Numbered from the stretch's first letter, positions 1 to 12,515 are shown. The stretch: DNA of 64,000 nucleotides from Portulaca oleracea (GCA_029582165.1 CM055884.1:10792537-10856536), one strand, 5' to 3'. A program made the numbers and translations. Notes: generated by a model from the sequence alone, not told the origin.

Positions 1-29
1 GCAAAATACCGCAGAAAAGAACAGGGCCT
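1..29. mobile_element. Terminus of a hAT-like MITE cut by the window edge
   Basis: The first 29 bases nearly repeat the right end of the complete MITE at 53747-53969, including the shared string aaaagaacagggcct. This is therefore the end of a second copy whose body lies outside the window. Confidence 0.6.
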
Positions 30-1154
30 TATTTGGCTTCATTGATACACTCTTCCCATTTTCATGTTGTAGGGGGAGTGTATTTGTGCTCTTTGGTACT
101 TTTTGGTTAATAAATTTGACCTAATTAAAAACCGCTAATTATCAAAAAAAATTTATTAATATATTTAAATTTATCTATTTTGCTTTAGCAGCCACGTGAT
201 GATTCAACTTAGTGGTAGTATCATAAACATTACCTCTAAAAAAAATGATATATTTCAATCTCATCGAAGGACCCACTATGTCTGCAGCATTACAGTATGA
301 TTTGAGACACTAGTCGAGTTGGCATTAAAATTGTTAGAAATACTATCCAACAAAATTACACATGTTTAAAATGAATGACTTGAAAGTAAAAAATATCTTT
401 GGCTAATCATTAATTACCAAAGGGTAGCACAATTGACAAAACAAAAAGGAAAAGTTCAAATTGATTACCCTATACATCCTCGATTTTTTCCAGAAATCTA
501 ACAAAGCAAGGAAAATCATACCAAACTACTTTTTGTTGTCAATCACACATGGGTTGTATGGTGATTGAGAATTCAGAACGAATCTTGTTAGGATTGAGAT
601 TCGGATATGAAATTATTTGTTAGGGACTAAATCCAGATCGAACGGATTTAATAATATAGTGGAAGCAAACAAAATAACTAATTTAATCAGGAATGTTGGT
701 ATTTGAGAAAATTAACAAGAACAATATAAGGGTGATGAAGATATAAGATTTTTTTACGTGAAAACCCAATGCGTAAAAAAAGGAACCACGGAAATCAAGA
801 TAAAATCCACTATAATGGAGAGATTACAAAGGCTAGAATATCCCAAACGGTTGTATAACACAACAAGATCAAAAGGCAAAGATCTCAAACAGTTACAGCA
901 CAACGGAAGTAGACATATTCCAAAGGAAGAGTAATGAGATATAACTCATATAAGGAAGATTATAATCTCATAATAAAAACTCTGAAAAGTGGAATAGAAA
1001 GAAAAAAAAAAAAGAAAACGAGATCTCATAAAGGTGTCTTAGAGACACATAACTTGGTCAACACCAAACTAGGTTGAATAACCTAGTGGTTATAACATAC
1101 CCAAGTAAACCTAGAATAGTCTTCTAGCCGCAATCAATTGCTTGTAGACCTAGC
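30..1154. other. No gene; degenerate repeat DNA
   Basis: I see no coding region. A Copia-type polypurine string (gtagggggagtg, about 69-80) and a stretch near 740-830 that resembles retrotransposon LTR or leader DNA suggest old LTR-element debris. Frames are heavily broken and no boundaries can be set. Confidence 0.4.
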
Positions 1155-1285
1155 TGAAATAACCCTAGAGGGGTGGTGAATAGGGTTGTATAAAATAATT
1201 TGCACTTTATAAACACAAGGATGTTAATAACACTAATAACACTGAATAAAGGAGATTAAGAAAATCAGTAGGTTCAGGATAGTGA
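1155..1285 (-). mobile_element. Truncated Sirevirus-like Copia LTR
   Basis: From TGAAATAACCCTAGAGGGG onward this stretch matches the starts of the two LTRs at 8607 and 21390, including the shared ..acacaagga.gttaata.cac.. segment. The match ends where the CACTA-type terminus begins at 1286. It is a third, truncated member of the Copia family that dominates 8.6-22.2 kb. Confidence 0.7.
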
Positions 1286-1733
1286 CACTACAACATAAAC
1301 GGTTTGCGGCAACCGTTCATATCGGTCGTTGCGGGCCTCTAGCGGTCGCTGGAGAGGGCGGGCGACCGATATCAGCGACCAATAGCTATCAGTCGCTGCA
1401 TATTAGTCGTTTGTCAACTGAGGCGACCGATATGTATCGGTCGCTACCTTTGCAACTGATATTCGAATCAGCGACCGATAGCTATGGGTCGCTAATCAGC
1501 GACCGATACGCTATCGGTCACTACGTTATCGGTCGCAAAGTTAGCGACCGATAGCGTATCGGTCGCCAAGTATCAGTCGGTAGTGGAGACATTACTTAGC
1601 TACTGATACTATATTGGTCGCTGATTTTAATTTTTTTTTTTTTTGAAAAGTTCAAGATTGGAGTAGTATAGTTTATAATCACGCTGTATTGGTCGCTATG
1701 TTTATGAATTATCGGTGGCTGCTATTATTATAT

Positions 1734-1738
<5 letters not shown>
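1286..1738 (+). mobile_element. CACTA (En/Spm-type) transposon terminus
   Basis: Begins with CACTACAACATAAACGG, the diagnostic CACTA end, and is followed by many direct and inverted copies of GCGACCGATA/TATCGGTCGC between about 1310 and 1690. Short dense subterminal repeats of this kind bind the transposase in CACTA elements. I found no opposite end (...TGTAGTG) in the window, so the element is truncated or its other half has been displaced. A small open frame across the repeats is only a by-product of their regular spacing. Confidence 0.75.

Positions 1739-1828
<90 letters not shown>
1739..1828. repeat. (TA)n microsatellite
   Basis: About 90 bases of uninterrupted TA dinucleotide repeat. 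It makes a spurious Ile-Tyr open frame. Confidence 0.97.
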
Positions 1829-1831
<3 letters not shown>

Positions 1832-2358
1832 CAATGCTTCTAAGACCTGGTGGCTGGAGATAGTATTCGTCATGAAAGTGTCTCTCGACTTGAACTTTTA
1901 CTTAGTGTACATAATTATAATTAGTCTGAATGCAAAAGTAGACAAGTCTTTAAACTTTTCATCCTTATTTGACTAATTGGATACATAACACACATACAAC
2001 TCAAATCTTGCTTAAAATCTGACATTATTTATAACCGGACATGTGTCCATTACCCTCTGCAAAGACAATCAAGCCCATCGCTAGGCTATCCGAAGCGGCC
2101 CACTTCACGTCTTTGCATAGGTAGATTTTTACGCTCTCGTAATAGAGCTTCCCATATTATAGATTTCAAAGTCTGTTAATGAGTGTCATAGACTCAAACC
2201 TCCTTATCATTACGGTTCTTGAGCATCACTTGTCCTTTGGGATGAATCACTTGAATTTGATGCTCCAACTGTCCTGCAACGTCATCGACCATTGAACTCA
2301 AGACTTGACCATATATGTCAAGTGTGAGTTGGAGCTCCGTTGTTGACAATTTATGAGT
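1829..2358. other. No gene; LTR-retrotransposon-like non-coding DNA
   Basis: Stop codons in all frames. The GC-richer part at about 2040-2340 looks like retroelement LTR or leader DNA, but no terminal motif or target duplication could be matched. Confidence 0.35.
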
Positions 2359-2732
2359 GGGCTTGTAAGATTCGGGAGTTTTTTTAAGGGTAATTACCCC
2401 GATTAAGGGTCTAATATGGGTTAGTTGCTTATTTACAGGATTATAAATAATTAATTTTCTATTTTATGTGATTACATTTATATTTATCTATTTATTCGAA
2501 TTAGAATTTTATTGGAGGAGTCGACTTGCTAATTAGTGGACTTGTTATATTATTGGTAATTAGGTTTTAGATTGAGGAAGGGAATAAGAGAAAGGGGTTA
2601 TTATTATTTGGATTGAGATACAATTAATAAGTAAAAGGGAGTAACTCCCTCTCTCTCTCATTTGGGTTTCACGAAAAGAAAAAAAGAGGGGACAAGCCCC
2701 TTGCTTCCCTTGGCAAAATGCATGCACAGAGA

Positions 2733-2734
<2 letters not shown>

Positions 2735-2774
<40 letters not shown>
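2735..2774. repeat. (GA)n microsatellite
   Basis: About 40 bases of GA repeat inside the long LTR, followed by a GC-rich block to about 3010. The frames over it (Arg-Glu and Ser-Leu repeats) are low-complexity artefacts. Confidence 0.95.
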
Positions 2775-2777
<3 letters not shown>

Positions 2778-5348
2778 GCGGTGGCGGCGACGCTGGCAGT
2801 GCCGCCTGGTCGCCCACCATCAACAGCAAGAAAGAGGGGGAGAAGAAGCGGTAGTGACACCGCGCGCAGAGAGAGAGAAGGCAGCAGCGGCGGTCGATGG
2901 GACACTGCGCAAGAGAGAGAGAGAGCAGCGACGATGCAGGCGGTCGACGGTTATCGCACGGTGGTGGTAGGGTGGCGGCGACAGACCGGGAGAAAGGGGA
3001 CGAGGTGTTAGCCTGGTTTTCTACTTCTCTTTCCTTATATCGACGGACGGAGAGAGGTCCAGGAGGGGTTTAGGGGTGGCTTTTGGGCGGTTTCTGGTTA
3101 TAGCGCTGGCGACATAGGGGCCTAGTGGACCAAAGTGTGTCGTGGTGGTCAACGCTTGATGTCAGGGACTAGTTGGCGTGCGGCAATAGACACGGGCGTG
3201 GGGATTCCTCCGGTTACTCGATCCAAGTTCGAATCTGAAATCTAAGGCTTTTATTGATTGGAATCATGTTGGTAATCTTTGTCCCTCTTATTAACTATTA
3301 AGTTTCAGGTTAAATTAATAGATTTTGAATACTGAAATATATGTCGGAAACTGTTAATTAGGATGGTTGGATTGAATTATGTAACCCAGTTGGAAGTTGG
3401 TCGGTAGTTGGGTTGAACATTGAGCGTTGAGGTCAGTTTGGGATGGTGTATGTGAGGAGGGAGCCCGGGTTGAATTGTGAAATTGGAATACTTTGGGTTA
3501 AATGATGAAAAGAATGGATTATTGATTGATTATGTTAAGTATTATCCTTTTATGTTATTTGGGTGGGAGTTGAGCTAGTTATGACTTAAATGAGTTTTAT
3601 GCAAGCGAATATGTGGTTAGTACACTCAAAAGTTTGATTTAAGTTTAGAATGATATTTGTTTGGTTGATTCTAAGTATAATATGCATAAATGAGTGTCCC
3701 TTGGATTACATGCGTTTATTTGGTTATTTATGAGCAAAGTATGCATTTATGAATCGTGGATGAGCTATATGTTTTAAGAATGAGATTCTATGTTTAAAGT
3801 TGGGTCGTTTGGTATTTAGTATGTTGTAGTTACGCCTAGTCTGGTATGAATGGAAATTAAATTGTTGTTATATATATGAATTTAAGTACTCGTGTGCATG
3901 TGTTTCCCAATTATTTGAACTTATACAAGCCTTATGAGCTTCATTACGCGTATTTACTTGTGTACTTGAGTTTTGAATGACTCTTTGAAGTGTTATTCTA
4001 AGAAATGGTTTGGATTTTGATACTTATGTATGCTTTAACCCGATTATGTAATTTCTATGTGTTAAATGGTATTTTGAGGTTTTATGAAGTCCTTTATGAA
4101 TATTTGGATTTCTTAATTGGAAAAGGTCGGAAGTTGATCAATTGAATTGATTTATTGAATTGATTTTGATTTGAATGAAAGGTATATTCCTACTTTATAT
4201 ATACATTTATATACGATTTGGAAAGCTATTTGGATGAGAAGTGTATGGTATGGAATTGTTATGCGGTTTACGAGTACTGAAATGGTTTTCAGGCTAGGTG
4301 TATTGCACTAGGTACTGTGGGCTAATTGGAAAGTCGGGTTACCACCTGTAAAAGGGAACCGAATAGGCTAGGTATATAAAGTCCATTGACGTTAGAATTT
4401 CTCGGAAAGTTAAACTAACTGTCTTAAGGGGGAACCGGCCCCAACTAGAAAGTGCTGAAAGTATCCTACGCCCATGGTATTGATATTTTCGTACAATGGA
4501 AAGAAGGAAGGATTATATGAATCCGTTCGTTTATTGAAACGGCATATATTATGGTTATAAAAAGAGGGAAAAGGAAATTTGAATAACTTTTAATACCTGT
4601 TTCAAAGTGCGTGAGTTATTCTTTATATGTTGAAAGTGTTATGTTCTTATTTAGAATGGCTTTGAAAGGTTTTGAAGTATAAATGGTATACTACTTGAGA
4701 ATTGCTAATTTTATGAATTGTATTTGAATCTGTCCAAACTAAATTTCGAAAAGAGCCTCGTGATTTAAATAAAGAGTCTATTTTGTTATTGATGATTTAT
4801 ATATGTGATATTGGAGCTATTGTGTGTGTCTTTTAATTAGACCGGGGCATTACACGTGAACCTGGCCTTGGTTGCTTACCTTGGAGGCTAAATAGAATGT
4901 ATGAGCAATTTGAGGGATAACTAAGTTAAGATGTTGATGTATATTGAGTCGGTTGCGGCCTACTAGAGCGCTAGAGTACTTGAAATGCCCCTCTAATGGC
5001 TTCTTGACTATTTTCATGACTAAAATGGTTACCCCACTTTCTTGTAGTTGATTTGGAAGATATGGGATCATTTAATTACCTCACACGAGACATGTAGATG
5101 CTTGAATGGAAACCTTATACTTGATTCCCTACTTGATGAATTATAAAATGACTAAGAGATGCGTTTATCTTTTTTATTGTACTTGGGTGAATACTGAATT
5201 AAGTTGACTCCTATATAAGGTGGCTTGAATCTTAATGGTTGTTCCAAGGTATAGGTTACCCACTTAGCTATGGTTTGCTCATACCCCTCTCTTCCTCCCC
5301 CTTACAGGTCAAAATGAAGATTAGGAGATGACCAGTTATTTAGAGATT

Positions 5349-5600
5349 GAAGTATTTCTAGTTGTTTATGTATATAGGCAGTGGTTGTTTTGTAATTTAA
5401 ATTCTATTGTAAACATTTTTGAAATGCTTGGATTGTTTGAAGCATTTAGATTGTACTCCGAGCGTGTGGTCGTTGAAGTATTTCTAGTTGTTTATGTATA
5501 TAGGAAGTGGTTGTTTTGTAATTTAAATTCTATTGTAAACATTTTTGGAATGCTTGGATTGTTTGATGCATTTAGATTGTACTCCGAGCGTGTGGCTCGA
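5349..5600. repeat. 126-bp tandem duplication
   Basis: Units 5349-5474 and 5475-5600 are nearly identical; each starts gaagtatttctag and runs through the string tactccgagcgtgtgg. It lies near the 3' end of the probable solo LTR. A third partial echo (gaatactccggcgtgcggccg) follows directly. Confidence 0.9.
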
Positions 5601-5869
5601 GAATACTCCGGCGTGCGGCCGTTGAGTTTGTTTTGGTTTATTTTGTTTTATTTACAGGGATGTAAGGCTTAAAGTCTGGGAAAAGTCCACATTACAAAGG
5701 GAACTCTGTCGGACTTTCCTTAGAAAATTTTGAAAATTAGTTTCTAAGTTCTCCTTTTTACCTTTCTCAACCTTAATTAGGTTGAGATTGACCTTAACAG
5801 CCCTATTAGGGAGCGGGCTGTTACAGGGCTTTACTCCCATCCCCTTATCAAGGATCACTAGAAAATCTT

Positions 5870-6323
5870 GGCAATGGGCAGGGTCTGGGGCGGGTCCAGC
5901 AGGACCCGGACCCGGACCCATCAATTTTTTTTTGGATCCAAACCCGCCCCGAGACCCGGTGGGTCCCAAAAATTTGGACCTGGGCCCGAACTCGTTGGGT
6001 CCGCGGGTCCTTATTGGGTCCAACACTCTTATATATTTTCTTACTAGATTTATCAATTTATCGGGTTAATTTTATACGTGCGTAATTGTATAATAATGAC
6101 TATTCTATTTAAATACACAAATTTTCAACACAATAAAAACATTTAGCTCATTGTACGAGGCTATGAGCAAAATTCAATATAAAAACATTAAAAAAAATCA
6201 TCCACACATCAACTCTAAGAGTGCAACTATACAACTTAAAATAAAATTTTAAAAAAAAACACAAAGTTCATGATTATCGCATTATACAACTCTAAGAATA
6301 CAAATATACTAGGGTTTTCATTT

Positions 6324-6364
<41 letters not shown>

Positions 6365-6541
6365 CGGGTCCATGGGTAGGGTCCACGGGTCCGTGCCTAG
6401 ACCCGGACCCGGACCCGTCCAATTTTTAATGGACCCAGAGCCGCCTTGAACTCGATGGGTCCAAAATTTTTGGACCCAGACCCGCCTAAATGGGGCGGGT
6501 CCGAGCGAGTCTAGGGCGGGTCCAAGACCCATTGCCATCCC
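5870..6541. mobile_element. Fold-back element with GGGTCC-rich arms
   Basis: The left arm (about 5870-6030) and the right arm (about 6360-6541) are reverse complements rich in gggcgggtcc/ggacccg. They share the outer string ggcaatggg and enclose an AT-rich loop with a (TA)n tract at about 6331-6361. This is a long-TIR, non-autonomous DNA element. I could not fix the target duplication. The arms create spurious proline/glycine-rich frames on both strands. Confidence 0.75.
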
Positions 6542-8606
6542 TAAACTTGTGACCTTGTAAGAATTTGATCATGATACTTTTGAGTGCCCTCTATTACCTA
6601 AGATCAGTAGATATATCAATATCTTTCCATGACCTTACCTATCATGATCATATCTTAAATTTAACATTTCTTCCCTTAATCATAGTTGTGATTACACCAC
6701 CACACTATAGGGTTAGGCAAGAAATATTTTACCCCATGTCATAATACGACTAAACCATCGAATTATAGGCTTTTTGGTAAAATTTAAATATTGTCTTTAT
6801 ATGAGTTCATATTTGTACTTACAAACCAAATGCTTTTGTAGGCGGCAAGCTTTGAACTATGTATTCTTTTGTAATGCTTGCAAAAGCTCATAAACTCATA
6901 GCCTTGATTATAACCTTATCCAAATAGCATGGAAAATTCTCATAATCCTTGCAAAGACATCTTACTAACATAACTATAACCTTGTCCAAGTACTTTGGAC
7001 TACTTGCATAGTTACCTTGAAAGAAATGCTTACAAAATCAAAATTTCTTTTGATTTTCCGCATTCTTTTCCTTATCACTATGTCTTTATCCAAGCACCTT
7101 GGATCGCATAGTTATAACTTATACCTTAGAACAACCTTATAAATCAAATTAACATTTGATTTTCCATGTTCTTTGCATAACTATATCCAAATAACTTTTA
7201 GAGTTCATAGTCATAACCTATCACCTTAGAACCTTGTAAATCAAACTAACATTTGATTTTTTGGTTTTTTGTGCAACTATATCCAAACAATTTTGGATTT
7301 CATAGTTATAATCTTTGTACGAATCAAAAGGATATTTGATTTTCCATGGAGGAAAAAAAACATCTTCCAACTTAGAAGAATCACTTAAGTCTCATAGAAG
7401 TTAGAATTTCATCTTGTGTGTAACTTAAACCATTACACTTTTAACTATTTGCTACAAACTTGAGCACCATATGTAATGACTAATGAAACCATTACATATC
7501 TTAATATTGGCTAGGTGAGGATGAACCTCCATGATCTTGAATGATCATCTTATAGTTATATGATATTTTCTTATATGATAAACATCATTCTAACTGGGGT
7601 CATATCTCCTAATATGATTAGATTCACTTCTTAAACATTAAATCATAGAACTCATAACCATTCATCTTGTATGCCAATCTTATTAATAAATCACTTAAAA
7701 GTGGATGTATATAAGAGCTATATACATTTTCCTTTGTAGCAATTTTGAATAAATCATGCATATTAAACATGCAAAACTTAATTCATAGACTATTAGCAAA
7801 TGAAGCCATAATCATCTAATTTTATAACACATGAACTTAGGTAAAAATCAAGCATTCAAAATATATGATCATACACATAGTCCAACATGCATACATTGTG
7901 TTGTGCAACTTATTTTATAGTAGATACATACTACTTAGATTCATACATAATGAACACTTATAATCTCATAAAATGGCGGTAAAATCAAGTACATGTATTC
8001 AACTTAAATACATGAATACATTGCGTCATGATTATCCTTACATCTTACATAATCATTTACTTAACTAGCTTTAACCATATGCCTCAATATGTAAGCCACA
8101 TATATTAGCATACAAACCATACAAAGTATGAACCTTCTCATAAATATTTACTTATCTCACGAAGAAACATCATATATGATAAAGTAAACACTTAATAACA
8201 AAATCATCTTGGTCATACCAAGAGCATGAAACATGAGAAGCTTGCACTTATGAATAAATTTGTGTCTATGTTACTTATGACACAACGTAGTCATTATGTT
8301 TATAATAATCACATAAACCGTCATTATTTCTTATTAGGCTATGCTAAACTTATTGAAGCATTCTTATGCGTGAAAATTTAATTACTACTATGACAAACAA
8401 GAAATATACATTTCTACTTGTACTCATATGAACAAAATACCTTATTCATATCTTAAAAATAAGAAAACATATCATGGACAAATTATTCATGCAATACAAT
8501 CATATGAATTAACTTGAGCACATACTTTATGCAAAGTTAACACAAGCACTTAATTAACATCATATGATTAATCTTTAACTTGTCATGCCTCAAACATAAA
8601 TAAATG
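6542..8606. other. AT-rich host repeat, first segment; no gene
   Basis: AT-rich DNA with degenerate tandem phrases between about 6950 and 7350 (variants of catagttataacc and aaatcaa.ttaacatttgatttt). No coding potential is seen. The same compositional block resumes at 22183-22641 and 30051-30183 after two insertions that each duplicated their target, so this was one continuous sequence before those insertions. It could be a long non-coding LTR or leader of an older retroelement. Confidence 0.5.
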
Positions 8607-9396
8607 TGAAATAACCCTAGAGGGGGAGTGAATAGGGTTGCATAGAAAATTCTGCAACTTAATCAACACAAGGACGTTAATAGCACTTTTATAACTGAAT
8701 AATACTTCTTTATTGATGAATTCAAAGCGCTATGAAAGAGAGGAGGTTATAAACTCGACAATGTCAAGGATTGTGAGGTCCTCAACAAATGCTTACAAAG
8801 GTAGAGAATTCAAAGTGAATTTCTACGACAGTGTCCTCATAGCAGAGGCAAGAAGATAGTCTTCATCTCACTAAAATGAGGTCACTCACTCACTTTAGCT
8901 ACACGACCCAGAGGTCCTCACCAGTTAACACTCAACTGGTTACACAACTCACCACTAATTCCCTAGTGGTTGCAACTCAAAAAACTTTCTCACAAAGTTT
9001 CTTATAACTTAGAATTCTCAAAGAACTTCCTACACACGATTTGCTTGCTTGGAAATCGTTACTTGAATAGGAGAGTGTCATTGCATTTTATACTCGCCGA
9101 TCTTCAGTAGCAATGGTTTTACGTGGATTGTTTCCTTGAGCAGATTAATGCTTTCCATTCTGAATTCTGATCCTCAATCTTCAATTGTTTGGAAACTTGA
9201 ATCCGTTAGCCTTGATTTCGAAATATGCATGATATTGTTTTATATTAGTACTGGATATTTCAAGGAATATGCTAATAGATATGATTAGATATTTTCGGAA
9301 ACTTCCCTGAATCTTTTCTGCAATTTTTCTTTCTTTCAATCAAAATAATATTCTACGTTTGGATGTCCTTGGAGGAAAGCTGTAGTTGCTTCTTCA
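8607..9396 (-). repeat. 3' LTR of the 13.6-kb Copia element
   Basis: TG...CA-bounded, 790 bp, closely similar to 21390-22177. The adjacent atctcccccttttt is the reverse complement of a Copia polypurine tract, which fixes this copy as the 3' LTR of a minus-strand element. Confidence 0.9.
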
Positions 9397-9660
9397 ATCT
9401 CCCCCTTTTTGTTTGAAAGACAAAAATTGCATATGTGGCAGATATAGCATATATAGATATAGCATAGACATAGCAGTTATGGATAGCCATATTCAGCATA
9501 GTCATAGAGAGGAGTAGCATAAAGGAGTAGCAAAATTACAAGCCATCAGGTCAATTTCTCCCCTTTTTGTCTTTAGGACAAAAGGAAACAGAAGAGCACA
9601 GAGTTTCAAGAAAAAATATTTGGCCAAAGTAGTTTGTGAAAAGCAAATAAAAAGTTTAGA

Positions 9661-10875
9661 CTAGGGAAGGGGGATCAGAGGAGGCATCCTTGGGAGCAGG
9701 TTCAATGACAGGAGCGAATGGAGGAGAACGAGGTTTGATGAGGGCCTCAGCTTGATAGACGAGGTCTTTGAGAGCAGAGCAGACGCTTGTGTTGACCAAG
9801 AGATTGGCTTTGAGAGAGGAATGAAGGTCCTGCATGTTCTTGAGTTCCGCCTGGAGAGATTGAACTGCATGGCAGCATGGGTAAGCTGGTCTATTTGAAT
9901 CTGCAACGGCTGGGTGGCATCCTTGGATGGTTGAGCTGATGAAGAGTGCATCAATTGGCCAGAGGCCTGAGGTTTATAAACCAGGGTTTCCAACATTGTC
10001 AGGTTAATTGTGGGCACAGTGATGGGAATTCTGTCATCGAAGGGCAAAGGGATGTGAAAAACTTTGAACAGATGATGGAGGACGTTGCAGTAAGGGAGGG
10101 GGCCAGAGGTTCTAGAGTCTGCTCAAACCATGTGCTGGAGAATGACCTCACCAAGGTCTGGATGACAGTCATTTAGAATGTTTACAAGAAAAGCGGCACA
10201 AGGTTCATTGACGGTTTCTTTGGATGTTCCTCTAGGCAGAATGGTTCGGACAATGATGTAGTAGAGGCAACGTACTTTGTATTGCAGATTTGTGTACTAG
10301 GGGTACTTGGTGGTAGAAGGATTTCCAAAATTTTTCAGAAGTTCTTGTTTGGCTTCGGAAGTATTGGTAAGGGCAGGTTTGGAAGGGTCAGGGGTGAGGT
10401 TGAAGACTCGCTCAATGGTGAAAGGGGTGAGATGAATGTCTTGGCCAAGAACAAAGGATTTGTAAGATGGTCTGGCAGGGTTGACTATGGTATCCTCAAG
10501 ATGAGCATAGAACTGGTACACTAGTTCAGGGTAACAGAATTCATCGCCTTAAAAGAAAAGATGGCAACTCATATCAGAGAGGTTGGTTAGAAAGGAAAAG
10601 TGTGTACCTCGAAGGTCGTCTAAGTCGAATTTTTCATAGTGTAAGAGAGGACGGGCTTTGAATGTTTCAAGACGTTTTTTTAGCATCTCCGGAGAGGAGG
10701 CAAAGACGGTGGTGGGCTGAGGAATGATGGGAAGGTCTTCGGTGGAGGAGTTGGTGGAGGCGGTGTCTGGTGTGGAAGGTGGTTTGCTGGAGTGGAGGCG
10801 TTTGGTCACGCTCGAGGTGGTGGTAGGGCGAGAAGCGCGTTTGATCATGGTGGAGAGAGGACTGGAGTGAGACAA
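9661..10875 (-). pseudogene. Extra ORF downstream of Copia pol (Transposase_32-like / env-like position), broken
   Basis: A minus-strand reading frame starting at 10875 (or the Met at 10848) continues past an in-frame TAA at 10549 and an in-frame TAG at 10297; the segments on both sides of those stops stay in one phase. Recognisable blocks are ELVYQFYAHL, TIERVFNLTPDP and KVRCLYYIIVRTILPRGTS. They resemble the 'putative plant transposon protein' domain often found as an additional ORF in plant retroelements, and the position matches the env-like gene of Sireviruses. The C-terminal part (about 9661-9850) is helical and coiled-coil-like. I see no clear transmembrane segment, so an envelope function is not supported. 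The domain assignment is from memory of the family pattern. Confidence 0.5.
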
Positions 10876-11498
10876 AGGAAAAAAGACAGAGAAGAATCAG
10901 AGAGAAAGCGATGTGTGGTGAAAAGTGGTGGGGGTTGAGAGTGAATTAAATAGCGAAGTCTGTGGGTAAATGTGATGATGATTTAGACGGAGGGTTTGTG
11001 ACGGTAACTGGGGACGGTTGATGGGATGAGAGAAAAAGGAGACGGAGGTGGGAATAAATTTAGACGATGATAGATTGATGGGGCAGTTAATTAAGGAACG
11101 TGAGTAAGTATGGAAGGTGGGGGAGTGACCTTGGGAAGGTAAAAAAATTTGAAAAGAGATTTTGAAATCAGATTTGAAACGTGAAAAAGAAAGGAAGGAA
11201 AAATAAAAAGGAAACTGAATTTGGGAGGAGATATCAGTTTTGAACATAATATTTATATAAAAAAAAGGTAATGACTAAGGTACATATGGAAAATGTAGTC
11301 AGTTCATTGACACGCCCATTTTCATTTTGAGGAGAAAGAGTTGAGCGATCTGATGAGGACATCAGTCGACCATAATACAGACAAGAGACATGCCTAACAA
11401 TTTGAGGTCCTTAGAAGTTAGCTCCCCCTTAGATGATGCCGGGGAGTTTAAGGAGGTTCTCAGGAGGAACAGCTCCCCCTCAACAAGTGCCATGGGGA
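10876..11498 (-). other. Copia spacer between pol and the extra ORF, with repeated polypurine strings
   Basis: No conserved coding region, although a broken frame spans about 10897-11247. On the minus strand, aagggggagct and gagggggagct occur at about 11408-11480, in addition to the functional PPT near 9400. Repeated PPT-like strings downstream of pol are characteristic of Sireviruses. Confidence 0.55.
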
Positions 11499-12515
11499 TT
11501 ATGGATCTAGGTGAAGCATTCCAAGCTCACGACGAATCAATGTAAACTGATCCTCTGGCAGTGGTTTGGTGAAGATATTAGCTAATTGATGATGAGTCAG
11601 GACAAATTCCAAACTGATAGGTCCTTTTTCCACATGGTCACGGATGAAGTGATGACGTATTTCAATATGTTTTGTCCGTGAGTGTTGCACAGGGTTTTTG
11701 GTGATTTGAATAGCACTCATGTTATCACACTTGATAGGCACATTTGTAAAGTAAAGACCGAGGTCCTCCATCTGGTGTGTGATCCATAAAATTTAGGCAC
11801 AACATGATCCTGCTGCAACATATTCTGCCTCAGCAGTCGAAAGTGCTACTGAGGTCTGCTTCTTAGATGGCCAGGAAACAAGTGAGGCTCCAAGCATTTG
11901 GCAACTTCCTATGGTGCTTTTTCTATCGACTTTGTAGCCAGAAAAGTCAGCATCGGTGTAACCACAGAGATGGAGATCTGGCTGTCGGGGGTACCAAAGG
12001 CCTAAACTTTTGGTTCTTGCAAGATATCGCAAAATTCTCTTGACAGAAGAGAGGTAAGATTCTTTTGGTGCACTTTGGAAGCGCGCACATAAGCAAACAC
12101 TAAACGTAATATCAGGACTACTTGCAGTAAGATAGAGAAGAGAGCTTATCATACCTCTATATAACTTTTCAGAGATAGGCTTACCTGTGAGGTCTGAATC
12201 AAGCTTAAGAGTGGAGGACGTCGGAGTTGAGGAGTGCTTGAGGTTTTCGCGCTGGTACTTTTTGAGGAGCTCCGAGATATACTTACTTTGATTCAGGAAG
12301 ATGCCTTCATGAGTCTGCTTGATTTGTAGGCCTATGAAGAATGTTAATTCTCCTACTAGGCTCATCTCGAATTCCACACTCATGAGGTGAGAGAATTCAT
12401 CAACGAGGAATGAATGCGAGGCGCCAAATATGATGTCATCAACATAGATTTGGATGATGATGAATTCCCCATTCTTTTCTTTAATGAAGAGTGTTTTGTC
12501 AATCTTGCCTCTTGT
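11499..12515 (-). pseudogene. Copia pol, C-terminal half: RT palm and RNase H
   Basis: Minus-strand frame with the Copia RT catalytic motif YVDDIIF, the GLQIKQ and ILRYL.RT blocks, then the RNase H signatures GYTDADFSG, KKQTSVALSTAEAEYVA and KTKHIEIRHHFIRDH-type strings (here SRTKHIEIRHHF). It ends in the usual LHLDP tail at 11499. A stop near 11771-11793 separates two halves that are otherwise collinear. Upstream, the frame breaks exactly at the insertion point 12515/12516; the interrupted protein resumes at 17560. The frame is nearly intact, so loss of function is due to scattered stops and the insertion. Confidence 0.88.

Larger units (their letters stand above)
2364..5825. mobile_element. 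Probable 3.46-kb solo LTR (Gypsy-like)
   Basis: The segment begins TGTAAGATTCGGGAG, ends GGGAGCGGGCTGTTACA, and is flanked by a perfect 5-bp duplication GGGCT (2359-2363 and 5826-5830). The TGTAA...TTACA ends with G/C-rich inner strings resemble the very long LTRs of Tekay/Del-type Gypsy elements. Inside there is no primer-binding site, polypurine tract or polymerase motif, so a solo LTR left by LTR-LTR recombination is the simplest reading. A non-autonomous LARD cannot be excluded. It contains a GA microsatellite with a GC-rich block (2700-3010) and a 126-bp tandem duplication. Confidence 0.6.

Noticed and set aside
1282..1554. Open frame of about 90 codons over the CACTA subterminal repeats
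   Set aside because: It follows from the regular spacing of GCGACCGATA repeats and starts with GTG; no protein features.
2560..3011. Overlapping Arg/Glu- and Ser/Leu-rich frames on both strands
   Set aside because: Products of the (GA)n microsatellite and the adjacent GC-rich block inside a long LTR.
5652..6069. Pro/Gly-rich frames on both strands
   Set aside because: They read through the GGGTCC arms of the fold-back element; mirrored frames on both strands indicate repeat composition rather than coding.
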